Shown here one piece after another: positions 61,415 to 64,000 of a stretch of 64,000 nucleotides of DNA. This DNA is from Streptomyces noursei ATCC 11455 (GTDB lineage: Bacteria > Actinomycetota > Actinomycetes > Streptomycetales > Streptomycetaceae), in assembly GCF_001704275.1 (NCBI RefSeq), contig NZ_CP011533.1:2418001-2482000 (forward strand), given 5' to 3'. Position 1 is the first letter of the stretch. Each line of letters opens with the position of its first letter. The position numbers and the translations under genes are program-made. The notes below the pieces were generated by a model, which saw nothing but the letters and a program-made list of their open reading frames with translations, was not told the origin of the DNA and ran no database searches.

Positions 61415-61779
61415 GAGGACTTGCCTTTCCCGCTCTTGTCGCTGTCCCGGGTCTGTCTGCTGTCGCCGCACCGCCGGCCGGCGGCCGGGCCGGGCAACCT
61501 TCCAAGTATCCGTTACCGGCGTTCTGTACCGTTTCACGGGGTCCGGACCCCGGTCGCCGTGCGCGGAGTGGTAAGGGTTCGGACCGTTCCGGACCAACTG
61601 CTTCCGGGTCGGGCCGTGCTGACGCAGATCATGGTGGACCGCCTTCGCTCCCCCGCCGCCGGATTGCGGCTGGAGGAGTTCTAGCGGCGTGGGCGGAGTC
61701 ACGTCAATGCTTTGTCAGAACATTCTGACGAGCGGAACGAAGGACTCCGGGCCCGCCGTCCACCGTACGGCCCGACGGC
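61415..61779. other. Intergenic region with long leader of the sugar operon, 365 bp
   Basis: Between gntR and the binding-protein gene. It holds the operator and promoter listed separately and then ~250 nt of probable untranslated leader with the 14-nt palindrome GGGGTCCGGACCCC at 61538-61551. I see no short gene in it that I can support. Confidence 0.5.
61678..61729 (-). promoter_or_regulatory. Operator and promoter of the sugar ABC operon
   Basis: GTCAGAACATTCTGAC at 61714-61729 is a perfect 16-nt palindrome. Just downstream on the minus strand, TTGACG (61702-61707), 18 nt, TAGAAC (61678-61683) form a good promoter. A transcript starting near 61671 would have a ~255-nt leader. The neighbouring GntR-family protein is the obvious candidate binder. 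Confidence 0.7.
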
Positions 61780-62553
61780 TCAGGGCCGGACCAGCAGCTG
61801 GAACTCGAAGGCGTAGCGGGACGCACGGTAGACGTGCGAGCCGAACTCCACCGCGCGACCGGTGTCGTCGAAGGTGGTGCGCTGCATCGTGAGCAGCGGC
61901 GCGCCCTCGGGCTCCTCCAGACGGGCGGCCTCCTCGGCCGACGCGGCGCGGGCGCCGACCGCCTGGCGGGCGCTGTGCAGGGTGATCCCGGCGGCCCGCA
62001 TCAGCCGGTAGAGGCCGGTCTGCTCCAGCTCGGCGGTCTCCAGCTTCAGCAGCCCGGCGGGGAGGTGGTTGCGCAGGTGGGCGACCGGCTCGCCGTGGGT
62101 CAGCCGCAGCCGCTCGACCAGGGCGACCTCCGCGCCCTCGGCGATCCCCAGCGCGGCGGCGACCTCGGCGTCCGCCTCGGTGGTGGTGTTCAGCAGGACC
62201 CGGGTGGCCGGCTTCTGCCCGGCCGCCTCCAGGTCGTCGTAGAGGCTGCTGAGCTCCAGCGGGCGCTTGACCTGGCTGTGCACGACCTGGGTGCCGATGC
62301 CGCGCCGGCGGACCAGCAGGCCCTTGTCGACCAGCGACTGGATCGCCTGGCGCACCGTGGGCCGGGACAGGCCGAGCCGGCCGGCCAGCTCGATCTCGTT
62401 GCCGAGCAGGCTGCCGGGGGCCAGCCTGCCGTTCTCGATCGCGGCCTCCAGCTGCTGCGACAGCTGGAAATACAGCGGGACCGGGCTGTTCCGATCCACG
62501 CTGAACTGGACGGGGCCCTCGGCGCCCTCGGCATCTGCATCGCGTTTCCCCAC
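61780..62553 (-). CDS. GntR-family (HutC subfamily) transcriptional regulator
   Basis: A 257-residue HutC-type regulator. The winged HTH covers about residues 20-90 (YFQLSQQLEAAIENGRLAPG, LGLSRPTVRQAIQSLVDKGL, RRRGIGTQV), followed by a UTRA effector domain (ALVERLRLTHGEPVAHLRNHLP, MQRTTFDDTGRAVEFGSHVYRAS). I chose the GTG at 62551-62553 because TACGCT lies exactly 7 nt upstream, the leaderless pattern used elsewhere here; a GTG at 62577 would include that box. It lies upstream of the sugar ABC operon and probably represses it. Confidence 0.87.
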   Translation of the reverse strand: MGKRDADAEGAEGPVQFSVDRNSPVPLYFQLSQQLEAAIENGRLAPGSLLGNEIELAGRLGLSRPTVRQAIQSLVDKGLLVRRRGIGTQVVHSQVKRPLELSSLYDDLEAAGQKPATRVLLNTTTEADAEVAAALGIAEGAEVALVERLRLTHGEPVAHLRNHLPAGLLKLETAELEQTGLYRLMRAAGITLHSARQAVGARAASAEEAARLEEPEGAPLLTMQRTTFDDTGRAVEFGSHVYRASRYAFEFQLLVRP

Positions 62554-62615
62554 GCTCGCGAGCGTATCCGCCCGCACAGATGACGGGAAGTCCGGAGGTC
62601 ACATTGTCCGGACAA
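62552..62615 (-). promoter_or_regulatory. gntR promoter region with two palindromes
   Basis: ACGCTCGCGAGCGT (62552-62565) is a perfect palindrome spanning the -10 box and the start codon, and TTGTCCGGACAA (62604-62615) is another about 45 nt upstream. Either may serve autoregulation; they differ in sequence from the sugar-operon operator. Confidence 0.5.
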
Positions 62616-62736
62616 GGGGGGTCGGCAATGTCGTCGAAGCCGCCCGACGGGCCCGCCCGGACGCGTAGCATCCCGTCAGCCGGCTCGCCGCGCCCGGCCG
62701 TCGGTCCGTCGTCCCCGGCCCGCCAAGGAGCCCCCC

Positions 62737-63117
62737 GTGTCCGTCCGCCGCGTCGTCCCCGACCTGCGCATCGCCCACGACGGCGCCCCGGAGGCGCTGG
62801 CCGGCCACCGCGCGTTCTACGGCCTGCTCGGCTTCGAGGAGGTCATGAACCACGGCTGGGTGATGACGCTGGCCTCGCCCGCGAACCCCACCGCGCAGCT
62901 CACCTTCCTCACGCACGACGCCTCCGCGCCGGTCGCCCCGGACCTGAGCATCGAGGTCGAGGACGTGGACGCGGCGTACGCGGCCGTCCTGGCCTCCGGC
63001 GCGCGGATCGTGCACCCGCTGCGGGACGAGGAGTGGGGCGTCCGCCGCTTCTTCGTCGAGGATCCGGACGGGCGGGTGGTCAACGTGCTGGGGCACCGCC
63101 GCCCGGCGGACGGCTGA
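62737..63117 (+). CDS. Glyoxalase/bleomycin-resistance (VOC) family protein
   Basis: A 126-residue vicinal-oxygen-chelate protein made of two beta-alpha-beta-beta-beta units: GHRAFYGLLGFEEVMNHGWV in the first and YAAVLASGARIVHPL, then FFVEDPDGRVVNVL in the second. The C-terminal DPDGRVVNV motif is usual for metal- or ligand-binding VOC proteins. Substrate unknown. The GTG start has AAGGAG 7 nt upstream. Confidence 0.82.
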   Translation: MSVRRVVPDLRIAHDGAPEALAGHRAFYGLLGFEEVMNHGWVMTLASPANPTAQLTFLTHDASAPVAPDLSIEVEDVDAAYAAVLASGARIVHPLRDEEWGVRRFFVEDPDGRVVNVLGHRRPADG

Positions 63118-63160
63118 CCGGAGCCGCCCGGTCCGCGGGCGGTGCCGCGGCGCCGTCGGC

Positions 63161-64000
63161 CTACTTCATCCAGGCGTCCTCGTACTTCCGGTAGGTGCCG
63201 TCGTGGGTGGCGAGGTGGACCCACTGGTCCACGTACGCCTTGAACTGGTCGTCGCCGCGGGGCAGTGCGTACGCCTTCTCGGCGAAGGTGAAGGGCCGGT
63301 CGGGGTGGACCGCGCACAGTTCGGGATGGATCTTGGCCTGGTAGCGGGTCTCGCTGGCGTCGGTCATCATCACGTCGGCACGGCCGGCGATGATCTCGTC
63401 GAAGATCGTGGTGTTGTCCGGGTGGACGGTGAGGGTGGCCCGCTTGATGTGGGCGCGGGCGAACTGCTCGTTGGTGCCGCCGGGGTTGACCACGACGCGG
63501 GTGCCGGGCCGGTCGATCTGGTCCAGGGTCCGGTACTTGTCCTGGTCCGCGCAGCGGACGACGGGGGTCTTGCCGTCGGTGCGGGTCGGCTCGCTGAAGG
63601 AGACGGAGCGGGCCCGGGCCAGGGTGATCGAGACGCCGCCCATGCCGATGTCGCAGCGCCCGGCCGTCAGGTCGCCGACCAGCCCGGCCCAGGTCGTCGG
63701 GACATAACGGGGCGTGGCGTCCAGGCTCTTGGCGAGGTCCTGGGCCATGTCGATGTCCACGCCGCGGTAGTTGCCGGTGGCGGGGTCGCGGTAGCTGAAG
63801 GGGCGGTAGTCGCCGGTGGTGCAGACCCGCAGCACCCCGCGGCGCGGGACGGCGTCCAGGAGCGTGGCCGGCCGCCGGTCCCGCTGGGCGGTGGCCGCTG
63901 CGGCGGCACCGGCGGCCGGGGCGGAGGCGTAGGAGGCCGCCGGGGCCGCGGCGGTGACGGCGAGCAGGCAGGCGAGGGCGGGGAGGGTCGCGGCGCGCTT
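63161..64000 (-). CDS. Exported cyclohexadienyl (arogenate/prephenate) dehydratase, PheC-like; N-terminus outside window
   Basis: The frame is open to the window edge; the visible part begins inside a signal-peptide-like Ala/Leu stretch (LPALACLLAVTAAAPAASYA). The mature domain has the family-3 binding-protein fold but matches periplasmic cyclohexadienyl dehydratases over its length: VCTTGDYRPFSYRDP, RGVDIDMAQDLAKSLDA, CDIGMGGVSITLAR, VVNPGGTNEQFARAH, VHPDNTTIFDEI, HPELCAVHPDRPFTFAEKAY and YVDQWVHLA. These segments are characteristic of PheC rather than of amino-acid receptors. It would make phenylalanine or phenylpyruvate outside the cytoplasm. An ordinary solute-binding role is the alternative. 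Confidence 0.75.
   Translation of the reverse strand, partial: KRAATLPALACLLAVTAAAPAASYASAPAAGAAAAATAQRDRRPATLLDAVPRRGVLRVCTTGDYRPFSYRDPATGNYRGVDIDMAQDLAKSLDATPRYVPTTWAGLVGDLTAGRCDIGMGGVSITLARARSVSFSEPTRTDGKTPVVRCADQDKYRTLDQIDRPGTRVVVNPGGTNEQFARAHIKRATLTVHPDNTTIFDEIIAGRADVMMTDASETRYQAKIHPELCAVHPDRPFTFAEKAYALPRGDDQFKAYVDQWVHLATHDGTYRKYEDAWMK

Noticed and set aside
61415..61702. Extended N-terminus of the sugar-binding protein
   Set aside because: It would bury the lipoprotein signal 96 residues into the protein and crosses the promoter region. The GTG at 61414 gives a normal signal and has a ribosome-binding site.

Overview
The window is Streptomyces-type actinobacterial chromosome. GC is very high, nearly every third codon position is G or C, GTG and TTG starts are common, and many genes seem to have leaderless promoters (TAnnnT about 6-8 nt before the start codon). 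The gene families also fit: ethylmalonyl-CoA pathway enzymes, an MmyB-like XRE regulator with an SDR, Ada-AlkA, MocR, ROK kinase and a GluBCD-type importer. I see about 58 protein genes. I see no tRNA, rRNA, CRISPR array, prophage or recognisable secondary-metabolite cluster.

Layout. 1-4.2 kb: the end of an ethylmalonyl-CoA pathway operon (mutase, CoA-ester lyase, MaoC hydratase, acyl-CoA dehydrogenase; from memory the order matches S. coelicolor SCO6472-6469). 4.4-5.9 kb: psd-pssA for phosphatidylethanolamine, closed by a perfect hairpin. 6-10 kb: glycerate kinase, Nudix hydrolase, nucleotidyltransferase, aldo/keto reductase. 10.2-12.3 kb: a gene remnant, a small inverted-repeat element, and a TetR/NAD(P)-binding divergent pair with a double operator. 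12.3-15 kb: alkylation repair (ogt, ada-alkA) and a macrodomain protein. 15-20.5 kb: FAD oxidoreductase, IMPase-like phosphatase, gamma-glutamyltransferase, SDR. 20.7-22.8 kb: MmyB-like regulator and a domain-swapped lipoate ligase.

22.8-29.7 kb: reductive pyrimidine/hydantoin catabolism genes (dihydropyrimidinase with an LLM oxidoreductase, beta-ureidopropionase-like amidohydrolase, omega-aminotransferase). They are split by a signal-less FepB-like protein and a secreted polysaccharide lyase. 29.9-34 kb: marR-MFS-isochorismatase and a convergent amidase. 34-38.1 kb: secreted gamma-glutamyltransferase, membrane-anchored unknown, Ca2+/H+ antiporter. 38.4-48.7 kb: MmpL-type transporter, ATP-dependent DNA ligase, glutathionyl-hydroquinone-reductase-like protein, AraC, MocR, alpha/beta hydrolase, secreted S15-type hydrolase.

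48.7-49.95 kb is the only clear mobile region. An IS481-family element sits in a duplicated CCTAGG, directly abutting a 170-bp palindromic MITE-like element. Downstream are a PPOX protein, glutamate-type importer genes without an ATPase, exonuclease III, an MBL hydrolase, a fused PcaD-PcaC protein, and a sugar ABC/ROK-kinase operon with its GntR regulator (from memory like SCO6256-6260). The window ends in a PheC-like cyclohexadienyl dehydratase cut by the edge.

I did not find a convincing new multi-gene system. The most interesting points are active-site substitutions (Asp for the nucleophile Ser in PcaD, Gly for the catalytic Cys in the isochorismatase-family protein, Ala for a proton-relay Asp in the MmpL protein), the nested IS/MITE junction where target DNA supplies the transposase stop codon, and several strong unassigned operators.
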